Below, in pieces: positions 56,708 through 64,000 of a stretch of 64,000 nt of DNA. Position 1 is the stretch's first letter. Every line of letters begins with the position of its first letter. The position numbers were made by a program, and so were the translations under genes. The notes beneath the pieces are model-generated. The model was not told the origin of the DNA. It saw only the letters and a program-made list of their open reading frames with translations, and searched no databases. Source of the DNA: Vibrio aestuarianus (GTDB taxonomy: Bacteria; Pseudomonadota; Gammaproteobacteria; Enterobacterales; Vibrionaceae); NCBI RefSeq assembly GCF_012395185.1, contig NZ_JAAZTU010000005.1, positions 88,630-152,629 of the forward strand. Direction: 5' to 3'.

Positions 56708-58060
56708 GTGAGCGCATTCAATGTAGCCAAGTTTGGCGGAACAAGTGTAGCTAACTTTGAAGCAATGAGCCGTTGTGCTGCTGTTATCGAAAATAATCCA
56801 AATACAAAATTAGTGGTTAGCAGTGCATGCTCTGGTGTCACTAATTTGTTAGTTGAGTTAGCCAGTGGGGTTCAAGATGCAGAGCAACGTTTGGCGATCA
56901 TCAAACAGTTAGCCGATATCCATCATGCCATCATCGATCAACTTACCCATCCAGCTCAAGTTGAAAAAGAAGTACATTCAATTTTAGATATGGTTGCTAG
57001 TGTTGCAGAAGCCGCCTCTTTTCAATCAAGTAAAAAATTGACTGACCATCTCGTTGCGTGCGGCGAATTAATGTCGACCTTTATTCTTACCCAATTGATG
57101 CGTGAACGAGGTATGGAAGCGGTGCGTTTTGATATCCGCGAGATCTTGCGCACCGATGATCATTTCGGTCGTGCTGAGCCTCAGTTAGAGCAAATAGCAT
57201 TACTTGCTAAACAAAAATTAACGCCATTATGTCAACAGCACGTAGTGGTAACGCAAGGCTTCATTGGTTCTGATGAACAAGGAAACACGACCACTCTTGG
57301 CCGTGGTGGTAGTGATTATTCAGCCGCTTTAATTGCAGAAGCAGTCCAAGCGTCAGGTTTAGAAATTTGGACCGATGTACCTGGCATTTATACTACCGAC
57401 CCTCGCATTGCGCCTAATGCTGCACCGATTGCTGAAATCAGTTTTAGTGAAGCGTCTGAAATGGCGAATTTCGGTGCCAAAATTCTCCACCCCTCGACAT
57501 TGTTACCGGCATTACGACATGACATTCCTGTATTTGTAGGTTCATCGAAAGAACCAGAAAAAGGTGGAACTTGGATTCGCAAACGTGTCGAAAGCTCGCC
57601 ACTTTTTAGAGCCTTGACCTTACGCGGCAACCAAACCATGGTCACACTGCGTAGTGCTAGCATGTTCCATGCTTATGGCTTTTTGTCGAAAGTGTTCGAG
57701 ATTTTAGCCAAACACAAAATTTCAGTGGATCTGATTACCACTTCTGAAATCAGCGTCTCCTTAACATTAGACAAGACCGATACTTCCGGGGGTTCACCAG
57801 AATTACCACAAGCTGTTCGTCAAGAATTGGAAGAATTATGCACTGTCGATGTTGAACATAACTTAAGTTTAATCGCACTGATAGGCAATAACATGAGTAA
57901 TACCAAAGGTTACGCCAAGCAGGTATTTAGCACGTTAGAAGACTTCAACATGCGTATGATTTGCTACGGTGCGAGTCCGCATAACTTATGTTTCTTGCTG
58001 CATGAATCGGTATCAAAAGCCGCTATTCAGAAACTGCACCAAGAGCTGTTTGAGCAATAA
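56708..58060 (+). CDS. lysC: Lysine-sensitive aspartokinase III
   Basis: Phosphorylates aspartate, the first committed step to lysine, threonine and methionine. The true start is the GTG at 56708 (reads VSAFNVAKFGGTSVANF) with GGGAG upstream; 450 residues, like E. coli LysC (449). A longer frame from an ATG upstream adds a non-homologous segment. Kinase core KFGGTSV, SSACSGVTNLLV, GFIGSDEQGNTTTLGRGGSDY and WTDVPGIYTTDPR; two C-terminal ACT domains (about 300-450) with FEILAKHKISVDLITTSEISVSL mediate lysine inhibition. A riboswitch regulates it. Confidence 0.96.
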   Translation: MSAFNVAKFGGTSVANFEAMSRCAAVIENNPNTKLVVSSACSGVTNLLVELASGVQDAEQRLAIIKQLADIHHAIIDQLTHPAQVEKEVHSILDMVASVAEAASFQSSKKLTDHLVACGELMSTFILTQLMRERGMEAVRFDIREILRTDDHFGRAEPQLEQIALLAKQKLTPLCQQHVVVTQGFIGSDEQGNTTTLGRGGSDYSAALIAEAVQASGLEIWTDVPGIYTTDPRIAPNAAPIAEISFSEASEMANFGAKILHPSTLLPALRHDIPVFVGSSKEPEKGGTWIRKRVESSPLFRALTLRGNQTMVTLRSASMFHAYGFLSKVFEILAKHKISVDLITTSEISVSLTLDKTDTSGGSPELPQAVRQELEELCTVDVEHNLSLIALIGNNMSNTKGYAKQVFSTLEDFNMRMICYGASPHNLCFLLHESVSKAAIQKLHQELFEQ

Positions 58061-58094
58061 CCTAAAGTGCTTTGCTCAATAATTTGAGTGCCAC

Positions 58095-58133
58095 AAAAAG
58101 AAAGAGGTTGGATATTCCAACCTCTTTCTTTTT
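58095..58133. terminator. Bidirectional terminator between lysC and metH
   Basis: An 18-pair perfect inverted repeat AAAAAGAAAGAGGTTGGA/TCCAACCTCTTTCTTTTT with a three-base centre, between the convergent lysC and metH. Both strands end in a U-tract. Confidence 0.93.
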
Positions 58134-58137
58134 TACC

Positions 58138-61100
58138 TTAATCTAAATTAGGCCCTAACCATTTTTCTGCTTCTTGCTCGCTCCAGCCTTTACGCTGCGC
58201 GTAATCTTGCATTTGATCTTGCTGTATTTGTGCGATGGCAAAATAACGAGAATCAGGATGCGAGAAATACCAGCCAGATACCGAAGCCCCTGGCCACATG
58301 GCGTAACTGGTGGTTAACGACATATCAATCGCTTGCTCAACATTGAGCATTTCCCATAAAGTTCCTTTCTCTGTATGTTCAGGACACGCTGGATAACCCG
58401 GAGCTGGGCGAATACCTTGATACTTTTCACGAATCAATTCATCATTCGATAAGTTTTCATCTGTGGCATAACCCCAAATATCTTTACGAACTTGCAGGTG
58501 TAAATACTCAGCAAAAGCTTCCGCCAAACGATCCGCTACGGCTTGGATCATAATCGCGTTGTAATCATCACCATTTGCTTTGTATTGATCGGCCAATTCA
58601 CGCTCACCTATACCACCAGTAACCGCAAACGCACCGATCCAATCTTTCTTGCCTGATTCTTTAGGTGCGATGTAATCAGATAGGCAGTAGTTAAATCCTT
58701 TCGGCTTCTCAGTTTGTTGACGCAAATTATGCAAAACATGAGCAACCTCAGTACGGGACTCATCACTGTAAACTTCGATATCATCGCCAATACTGGCCGC
58801 AGGAAATAAGGCGCACATGCCACGAGCTTCGAGTAAACCTTCTCGCTCGACACGATCAAGTAACTCGTTGGCATCCTTAAACAAACGCAGAGCTTCTTCA
58901 CCCACCTCTTCATGATCAAAAATTGCCGGGTATTTACCCATCAACGACCATGTCATAAAGAACGGAGTCCAATCGATATACTGCCGTAACGTCGAAACAT
59001 CAAAATCATTAAACACATGTACACCAGGTTTAAGTGGCACTGGTGGTGTATAGCTATCCCAATTAATCGCGACTTTGTTAGCGCGAGCCTTCTCCAAGGT
59101 GACAGGTTTAGTACGCGGACGCTTACGAGCGTGTTGGTCACGCACAACGTCATAATCAGCCTGAAGCTTTTCAACAAAAGCTGGCTTTTGTGTCTCAGAC
59201 AGTAGCGCCGAACAGACCCCAACAGCACGTGAAGCATTGTTTACATATACCACCGGATGTTGGTAATTTTGTTCTATCTTCACGGCAGTATGCGCTTTCG
59301 ATGTGGTTGCACCACCAATCAAAAGTGGTAAATCAAACCCCTGACGTTCCATTTCTTTCGCGACATGGACCATTTCATCCAATGACGGTGTAATAAGGCC
59401 AGATAAACCAATAATATCAACGTTCTCTTCTTTGGCTACTTTGAGTATTTTCTCGCACGGCACCATCACCCCAAGGTCAATAATTTCGTAGTTATTACAT
59501 TGCAATACCACACCAACAATATTCTTACCGATGTCATGCACATCACCTTTTACGGTTGCGAGTAGAATTTTACCGTTGGTTGAACCTGCTTGTTTCAATG
59601 CATTGATGTAAGGCTCTAAGTGGGCAACCGCCTGCTTCATAACTCGCGCTGACTTAACAACTTGAGGTAAGAACATTTTACCCTCACCAAATAGGTCACC
59701 AACTACGTTCATGCCATCCATTAATGGGCCTTCAATTACCTCTAATGGTTTGCTCGCATTAAGACGGGCTTCTTCAGTATCTTCAACGATAAATTCTGTA
59801 ATGCCTTTAACTAACGCATGCTCTAAGCGCTTTTCAACCGACCATGTTCTCCACTCAAGTGCACTCGCATCTTCTTCTTTTCCTACGCCTTTATCTGCAT
59901 ATTCAGCCGCAATATCTAATAAACGTTCGGTACTGTCGTCGCGGCGATTTAAAATTACATCCTCTACGGCATCCCGTAGCTTTTCTGGAACGTTGTCGTA
60001 GATCTCCAATTGACCAGCGTTAACGATCCCCATATCCATACCATTTTTAAAACAGTGGTAAAGGAATACCGCGTGAATTGCTTCACGAACATAGTTGTTA
60101 CCGCGGAAAGAAAACGAAACGTTAGAGACTCCACCGGAGATCATGGCATAAGGTAAGTCACGCTTGATGTCAGCAACCGCCTCGATAAAGTCAACAGCAT
60201 AGTTGTTATGCTCGTCAATACCTGTGGCAACAGCAAAAATATTTGGGTCGAAGATGATATCTTCAGCGGGAAAACCAACCTCATCGACTAAAATACGATA
60301 AGCATTGGTACAAATTTCGATTTTCCGTTGACGTGTATCAGCTTGGCCCACTTCATCGAAAGCCATCACGATAACAGCCGCACCATAGCGACGGATCAGC
60401 TTTGCTTGTTCAACGAATTTTTCTTTACCTTCTTTCAAAGAGATCGAGTTAACGATGCCTTTACCTTGAATGCATTTAAGGCCGGCCTCAATGACTTCCC
60501 ATTTAGAAGAGTCAACCATGATAGGCACTTTTGATATTTCGGGCTCAGAAGCACATAGATTAAGGAAACGTACCATACATGCCTCGGCATCAAGCATCCC
60601 TTCATCCATGTTGATATCTATGATTTGAGCACCATTTTCGACTTGCTCACGCGCTACGTGCAGTGCTTCATCGTATAGCTCTTCTTTGATTAATCGTTTG
60701 AAACGTGCAGAACCCGTTACGTTCGTTCGCTCACCAACATTAACAAACAATGTCTCTTTCGCGATGGTTAACGGCTCCAAACCAGACAAACGACACGACT
60801 TTGGCAGTTCCGGTAAAGAACGCGGTTTCACTCCCTCAACGGCTTGCGCCATTTGTCGAATATGTTCTGGCGTAGTACCACAGCAACCGCCAACTAAATT
60901 TAGAAACCCAGCTTGTGCCCATTCCGCAATATGCTCAGCCATCTCTTTTGCTTCAAGATCGTATTCACCAAATGCATTGGGTAAACCAGCATTGGGGTGC
61001 GCTGAAACGTAACATTCAGATATCCGTGATAGCTCTTCCACATATTGGCGCAGCTCATCGGGACCTAGAGCGCAGTTTAAACCAAAGGAGATCGGCTCCA

Positions 61101-61815
61101 CGTGGCGAAGTGCATTGTAGAACGCTTCTGTTGTCTGCCCTGAAAGGGTACGACCAGAGGCATCAGTTATCGTCCCTGAAATCATAACAGGTAGCTTGTA
61201 ACCAAGCTCTTCGAAAACCGTATCGACGGCGAAAGCACACGCTTTGGCATTTAATGTGTCAAAAATGGTTTCAATAAGAATTAGATCACAGCCACCTTTA
61301 ATTAAAGCTCGTGTTGATTCTGAGTACGCTTCAACAAGTTGATCAAAACTGACATTGCGGAAGCCAGGATCATTCACATCTGGAGAGATAGAACAGGTAC
61401 GGTTGGTTGGACCGAGTACACCGGCCACGTAACGGGGTTTATGCGGTGTTTTAGCGGTCCATTCATCAGCGACTTCACGCGCTAATTTTGCAGCAGCAAA
61501 GTTGATTTCATCACTGATGGCTTGCATATCATAGTCAGCCATTGCGATAGTCGTCGCATTAAAGGTATTGGTTTCAAGAATATCAGCACCGGCCTCTAAA
61601 TAAGCACAATGGATCTCTTTTATCAATTGAGGCTGCGTCAATACTAGGAGATCGTTATTGCCTTTTAGATCACTTGGCCAATCAGCAAAACGCTCTCCTC
61701 GATAATCTTGCTCTTCAAGCTTGTAACCCTGAATCATGGTGCCCATACCACCATCGATCAACAATATTCTTTGTTGCAATTGAGCTTCAATTTGACTCTT
61801 CACTTTTCGTCCCAC
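58138..61815 (-). CDS. metH: Cobalamin-dependent methionine synthase
   Basis: Transfers a methyl group from methyltetrahydrofolate via cobalamin to homocysteine. 1225 residues (E. coli 1227). Order: homocysteine/zinc domain with FGLNCALGP and VGGCCGTTP; pterin domain with [14 protein letters not shown]; cobalamin cap and binding domain with [15 protein letters not shown], whose His is the cobalt ligand (about residue 760); and the AdoMet activation domain with [19 protein letters not shown]. The start is a GTG at 61815, or a GTG four codons later, so the N-terminus is uncertain by a few residues. A MetJ-type operator lies 52 bases upstream. Confidence 0.97.
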   Translation of the reverse strand: MGRKVKSQIEAQLQQRILLIDGGMGTMIQGYKLEEQDYRGERFADWPSDLKGNNDLLVLTQPQLIKEIHCAYLEAGADILETNTFNATTIAMADYDMQAISDEINFAAAKLAREVADEWTAKTPHKPRYVAGVLGPTNRTCSISPDVNDPGFRNVSFDQLVEAYSESTRALIKGGCDLILIETIFDTLNAKACAFAVDTVFEELGYKLPVMISGTITDASGRTLSGQTTEAFYNALRHVEPISFGLNCALGPDELRQYVEELSRISECYVSAHPNAGLPNAFGEYDLEAKEMAEHIAEWAQAGFLNLVGGCCGTTPEHIRQMAQAVEGVKPRSLPELPKSCRLSGLEPLTIAKETLFVNVGERTNVTGSARFKRLIKEELYDEALHVAREQVENGAQIIDINMDEGMLDAEACMVRFLNLCASEPEISKVPIMVDSSKWEVIEAGLKCIQGKGIVNSISLKEGKEKFVEQAKLIRRYGAAVIVMAFDEVGQADTRQRKIEICTNAYRILVDEVGFPAEDIIFDPNIFAVATGIDEHNNYAVDFIEAVADIKRDLPYAMISGGVSNVSFSFRGNNYVREAIHAVFLYHCFKNGMDMGIVNAGQLEIYDNVPEKLRDAVEDVILNRRDDSTERLLDIAAEYADKGVGKEEDASALEWRTWSVEKRLEHALVKGITEFIVEDTEEARLNASKPLEVIEGPLMDGMNVVGDLFGEGKMFLPQVVKSARVMKQAVAHLEPYINALKQAGSTNGKILLATVKGDVHDIGKNIVGVVLQCNNYEIIDLGVMVPCEKILKVAKEENVDIIGLSGLITPSLDEMVHVAKEMERQGFDLPLLIGGATTSKAHTAVKIEQNYQHPVVYVNNASRAVGVCSALLSETQKPAFVEKLQADYDVVRDQHARKRPRTKPVTLEKARANKVAINWDSYTPPVPLKPGVHVFNDFDVSTLRQYIDWTPFFMTWSLMGKYPAIFDHEEVGEEALRLFKDANELLDRVEREGLLEARGMCALFPAASIGDDIEVYSDESRTEVAHVLHNLRQQTEKPKGFNYCLSDYIAPKESGKKDWIGAFAVTGGIGERELADQYKANGDDYNAIMIQAVADRLAEAFAEYLHLQVRKDIWGYATDENLSNDELIREKYQGIRPAPGYPACPEHTEKGTLWEMLNVEQAIDMSLTTSYAMWPGASVSGWYFSHPDSRYFAIAQIQQDQMQDYAQRKGWSEQEAEKWLGPNLD

Positions 61816-61866
61816 AGTACAGCCTCATTCCTTTTCGTTATTTCCACATCCTATCATATAACCGTT

Positions 61867-61882
61867 AGAAATCTAGACGTCT
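61867..61882 (-). promoter_or_regulatory. MetJ operator (tandem met boxes) upstream of metH
   Basis: AGAAATCT (6 of 8) directly followed by AGACGTCT, an exact consensus met box, in tandem eight-base register as MetJ requires. It lies in the metH-nhaP divergent gap of 181 bases. Repression by MetJ with S-adenosylmethionine is inferred. Confidence 0.75.
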
Positions 61883-61996
61883 AAATAGCACTTTAATCGC
61901 TGCTTGTTGTTAACTCTGATGTAATGAAAAAGTGTTTGCTATTTGCCCATCATAGAAGGAGAATTTGTTCATATTTTGTTACACACTGAGAAAAAA

Positions 61997-63313
61997 ATGT
62001 CGGTCTACTATACTTTGTGCTTCCTATCGGCAGCCGCGATGATGATTGCTTTCTTAAACAGTAAGATAGGAAAAATGCAAACCACCATTGCTATCACCGC
62101 AGGTTCTATGATGCTTTCGTTATTAATCTTAATTGCGGGTCAAAACGATTGGTTTCATCTCACTGAAATTGCTATCGATACCGTTAATAGCATCAACTTT
62201 GAAAATTTTTTACTCAAAGGGATCTTGGGCTTTCTTCTTTTTGCGGGTGGCTTAGGTATTAAACTACCTAATCTTAAAGATCAAAAATGGGAGATAACCG
62301 TTCTCGCACTTGGAGCAACATTGTTTTCAACCTTCTTCATTGGTTTTGGCCTCTATGGCTTCTGCCAGCTGATCGACATTCAATTTGACCTAGTTTATTG
62401 CTTATTATTCGGCGCGCTGATTTCACCAACCGACCCAATCGCTGTGTTAGCCATTGTCAAAAAACTTGATGCACCTAAACGTATCTCAACTCAAATTGAA
62501 GGGGAATCTCTCTTCAACGACGGTTTTGGTCTAGTTATCTTTGTCACAATATTTACTATCGCATTCGGTACAGAAACTCCGACCGTTGGTAGTGTCACCA
62601 TGCTGTTTGCACAAGAAGCTATGGGGGGAATTATCTACGGCCTAGCTCTCGGTTTATTATTTCACTACCTTATTAGCGCGACTAATGACCACTCTATGGA
62701 GCTGTTATTAACCATCGGTATTCCAACCGCTGGTTACGTTTTTGCAGATGTCATACATGTCTCTGGGCCACTCGCAATGGTGGTATCCGGTATCATGATC
62801 GGTAACTGGACCCGCTTTATCGGTTTCTCAAAGGAAAGCGAAGAGCATTTAGATCACTTCTGGGAGTTAGTTGATGAATTTCTCAATGGGGTATTGTTCC
62901 TGTTGATTGGTATGTCGATGCTACTCTTCCAATTTCATGAAGAAGATTGGATGTTAATGGCATTTTCCGTTCCGCTTGTGTTATGTGCTCGCTACCTTAG
63001 TGTTTTCTTATCGTACATTGGCTTTAAACGTTACCGAAGCTATAATCCATGGTCGATTAAGATTCTTACTTGGGGGGGACTACGCGGAGGATTAGCACTA
63101 GCAATGGCTCTATCGATTCCCTCTGGAATTTTAGTCATTCCGGATAAGCTGATCGATGTAAAAGAACTGATACTGGTTATGACGTATGCCGTTGTAGTAT
63201 TTTCGATACTGATCCAAGGCTCAACCATTACTCCTTTGATCGAAAAAGCGAAACAGGCTGAAAAACAAAGGGAAGCCACAGAATCGACTGTAGTCCAAGA
63301 ACAAGAAAGTTAA
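61997..63313 (+). CDS. Sodium/proton antiporter of the CPA1 (NhaP) type
   Basis: Membrane exchanger that expels Na+ or K+ in return for protons and is important for pH and salt homeostasis. 438 residues from the ATG at 61997 (MSVYYTLCFLSAAAMM), with about 12 helices; a longer frame from an ATG further upstream is less likely, since the first 18 codons are hydrophilic. The ion-binding motif region LISPTDPIAVLAIVKKLDAP (helix V) and EGESLFNDGFGLVIF (helix VI) are the CPA1 signatures. The C-terminus is a short Gln/Glu-rich tail. Cation choice is unknown. Confidence 0.88.
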   Translation: MSVYYTLCFLSAAAMMIAFLNSKIGKMQTTIAITAGSMMLSLLILIAGQNDWFHLTEIAIDTVNSINFENFLLKGILGFLLFAGGLGIKLPNLKDQKWEITVLALGATLFSTFFIGFGLYGFCQLIDIQFDLVYCLLFGALISPTDPIAVLAIVKKLDAPKRISTQIEGESLFNDGFGLVIFVTIFTIAFGTETPTVGSVTMLFAQEAMGGIIYGLALGLLFHYLISATNDHSMELLLTIGIPTAGYVFADVIHVSGPLAMVVSGIMIGNWTRFIGFSKESEEHLDHFWELVDEFLNGVLFLLIGMSMLLFQFHEEDWMLMAFSVPLVLCARYLSVFLSYIGFKRYRSYNPWSIKILTWGGLRGGLALAMALSIPSGILVIPDKLIDVKELILVMTYAVVVFSILIQGSTITPLIEKAKQAEKQREATESTVVQEQES

Positions 63314-63353
63314 TCCCGATTCGAATACATCTCACAATATCTGTTGAATCACC

Positions 63354-63383
63354 AAGTCGATACCACTGCGTGTCGACTTTTTT
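63354..63383 (+). terminator. Rho-independent terminator of the NhaP-type gene
   Basis: AAGTCGATAC/GTGTCGACTT (ten pairs, one G-U) with a six-base loop, followed by TTTT, 41 bases after the stop. Confidence 0.88.
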
Positions 63384-63435
63384 AAATCTAACGTATTTGA
63401 TGATTTAAAAATTTAAAATAGAAACGATTCTTAGG

Positions 63436-63691
63436 CTCCCCGATTATTTTAAGCTAGAGCACGTTGATATTCAGTTTCAAGACGAAACTAGATTGGGGCA
63501 GAATAATACCGCAATAAGGATTTAGTAAAAAAGAGGGACAAAGTCTAGAGCTGTTCAGCAGCAATTTGGCTACGCTTATCTGTTTGGTGCAGTTGCACCT
63601 CGAGTTGGCACCAACATTATCTAGAGAAAAAGCATTTAAACTTAACCATTGTCCATATCCCACCTTATTCAGCAAAGTTAATCCTATAGAA
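63436..63691 (+). pseudogene. Decayed IS630-family transposase fragment
   Basis: One frame reads EHVDIQFQDETRLGQNNTAIRI, two stops (where family members have Trp and one more residue), then KRGTKSRAVQQQFGYAYLFG and VAPRVGTN: the first catalytic Asp block and the following strand of an IS630-type DDE transposase. After an internal deletion a second frame gives LNLTIVHIPPYSAKL, and a one-base shift at 63680 gives NPIE, the third catalytic block (PPYSPELNPIE in family members). The region around the second Asp is missing. No terminal repeats were found. The remainder of the 568-base gap 63314-63881 shows only the two terminators and an AAGCCG/CGGCTT hairpin (about 63694-63737). Confidence 0.75.
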
Positions 63692-63842
63692 CTTAAGCCG
63701 TATCGTTATTTTTCAACATACTGTATCGGCTTTTTCATACTCATTTTTTAGTGCTGTGCACTTCTGTCGCTGTAGCAATAAAGACATGAGAAGAGAGGCT
63801 AGTAGGAAAAGAGGTAACGAGTATAGTTTAATGCCCCAAACG

Positions 63843-63873
63843 CAAAAAACCCCAACATTGCTGCTGAGGTTTC
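63843..63873 (-). terminator. Terminator downstream of tRNA-Asp (rRNA operon end)
   Basis: On the minus strand AACCTCA/TTGGGGTT (one G-U pair) with a loop of about nine bases, followed by TTTTTT, nine bases after the tRNA 3' end. It probably ends the whole rRNA operon. Confidence 0.8.
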
Positions 63874-63881
63874 TAATAAAG

Positions 63882-63958
63882 TGGCGGAGCGGACGGGACT
63901 CGAACCCGCGACCCCCGGCGTGACAGGCCGGTATTCTAACCAACTGAACTACCGCTCC
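63882..63958 (-). tRNA. tRNA-Asp (anticodon GTC)
   Basis: 77 bases on the minus strand, starting GGAGCGGTAGTTCAGTTGG, with anticodon loop CCTGTCACG (anticodon GTC), T-loop GGTTCGAGTCC, an acceptor stem GGAGCGG/CCGCTCC, discriminator G and an encoded CCA. All arms fold by eye. It follows a 5S rRNA gene on the same strand, a common spot for tRNA-Asp in gammaproteobacterial rrn operons. Confidence 0.96.
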
Positions 63959-63986
63959 GCTGCGTGTCTGGTTAGACAATATTCAA

Positions 63987-64000
63987 AGCCTGGCGATGTC
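63987..64000 (-). rRNA. 3' end of a 5S rRNA gene (rest beyond window)
   Basis: On the minus strand the first bases read GACATCGCCAGGCTTTG; GACATCGCCAGGC is the conserved 3' end of gammaproteobacterial 5S rRNA (helix I strand). With the tRNA-Asp 28 bases downstream this marks the distal part of an rRNA operon. Only 14 bases are visible, so the exact end is approximate. Confidence 0.75.

Noticed and set aside
63713..63979. An open reading frame on the minus strand covering the tRNA region, with the phrase VVQLVRIPACHAGG
   Set aside because: It is the translation of tRNA-Asp itself, a common false prediction; the tRNA explains the sequence.

Overview
The window is ordinary chromosomal core from a Vibrio-like gammaproteobacterium. 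The evidence is a complete MSHA (mannose-sensitive haemagglutinin) type IV pilus locus with csrD at its head, a QstR-type LuxR regulator between ssb and galU, a PglL-type O-oligosaccharyltransferase after uvrA, and a gene order (folA ... obgE-rpmA-rplU / ispB / arcD / mdh / argR / TRAP / arcA / tldD ... mreB / msh / ssb / uvrA / lysC / metH / nhaP) that I recognise from Vibrio cholerae chromosome 1. The DNA is moderately AT-rich. I saw no prophage, CRISPR array, integron or intact insertion sequence. The species cannot be fixed from the sequence alone.

Layout. 1-5 kb: 5' part of folA, the split exporter yjjP-yjjB, obgE and rpmA-rplU on the minus strand, then ispB on the plus strand. 5-17.4 kb: an arginine/energy region with arcD (arginine/ornithine antiporter), mdh, argR, a TAXI-type TRAP transporter with a universal stress protein, a DUF2061 membrane protein, an orphan beta-sandwich protein, rraB and arcA (arginine deiminase). 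17.4-28 kb: the minus-strand runs tldD, nitrilase, yhdP, rng, maf and mreDCB, covering envelope, shape and RNA processing. 28-47.6 kb: the MSHA locus, made of a structural block (mshB-A-C-D-O-P-Q) and an assembly block (csrD/mshH, mshI-J-K-L-M-N-E-G-F), all on the minus strand. 47.7-55 kb: ssb, qstR, galU, uvrA and pglL. 55-62 kb: a class V aminotransferase, lysC behind a lysine riboswitch, and metH behind a MetJ-like operator. 62-64 kb: an NhaP-type antiporter, a decayed IS630-type transposase fragment, and tRNA-Asp with the last bases of a 5S rRNA, i.e. the distal end of an rRNA operon entering from the right on the minus strand.

How the parts relate. Arginine handling is spread over three loci (arcD, argR, arcA), and arcD has a large palindrome upstream that fits both FNR and CRP half-site geometry. 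The MSHA locus encodes pilins, a c-di-GMP-binding type of extension ATPase (MshE), a secretin, and a very large lectin-like minor component (MshQ). CsrD, encoded at its head, belongs to the Csr RNA-turnover pathway, whose other players rng and rraB are RNA-turnover genes in the same window. uvrA has an excellent LexA box; ssb does not.

I found no clearly new multi-gene system. The least explained features are the chain of stem-loops in and around the TRAP transporter genes (four in the 278-base gap between binding protein and permease), the orphan GH2/mannosidase-like beta-sandwich protein next to rraB, the lectin-rich MshQ, and the IS630 remnant beside the rRNA operon.
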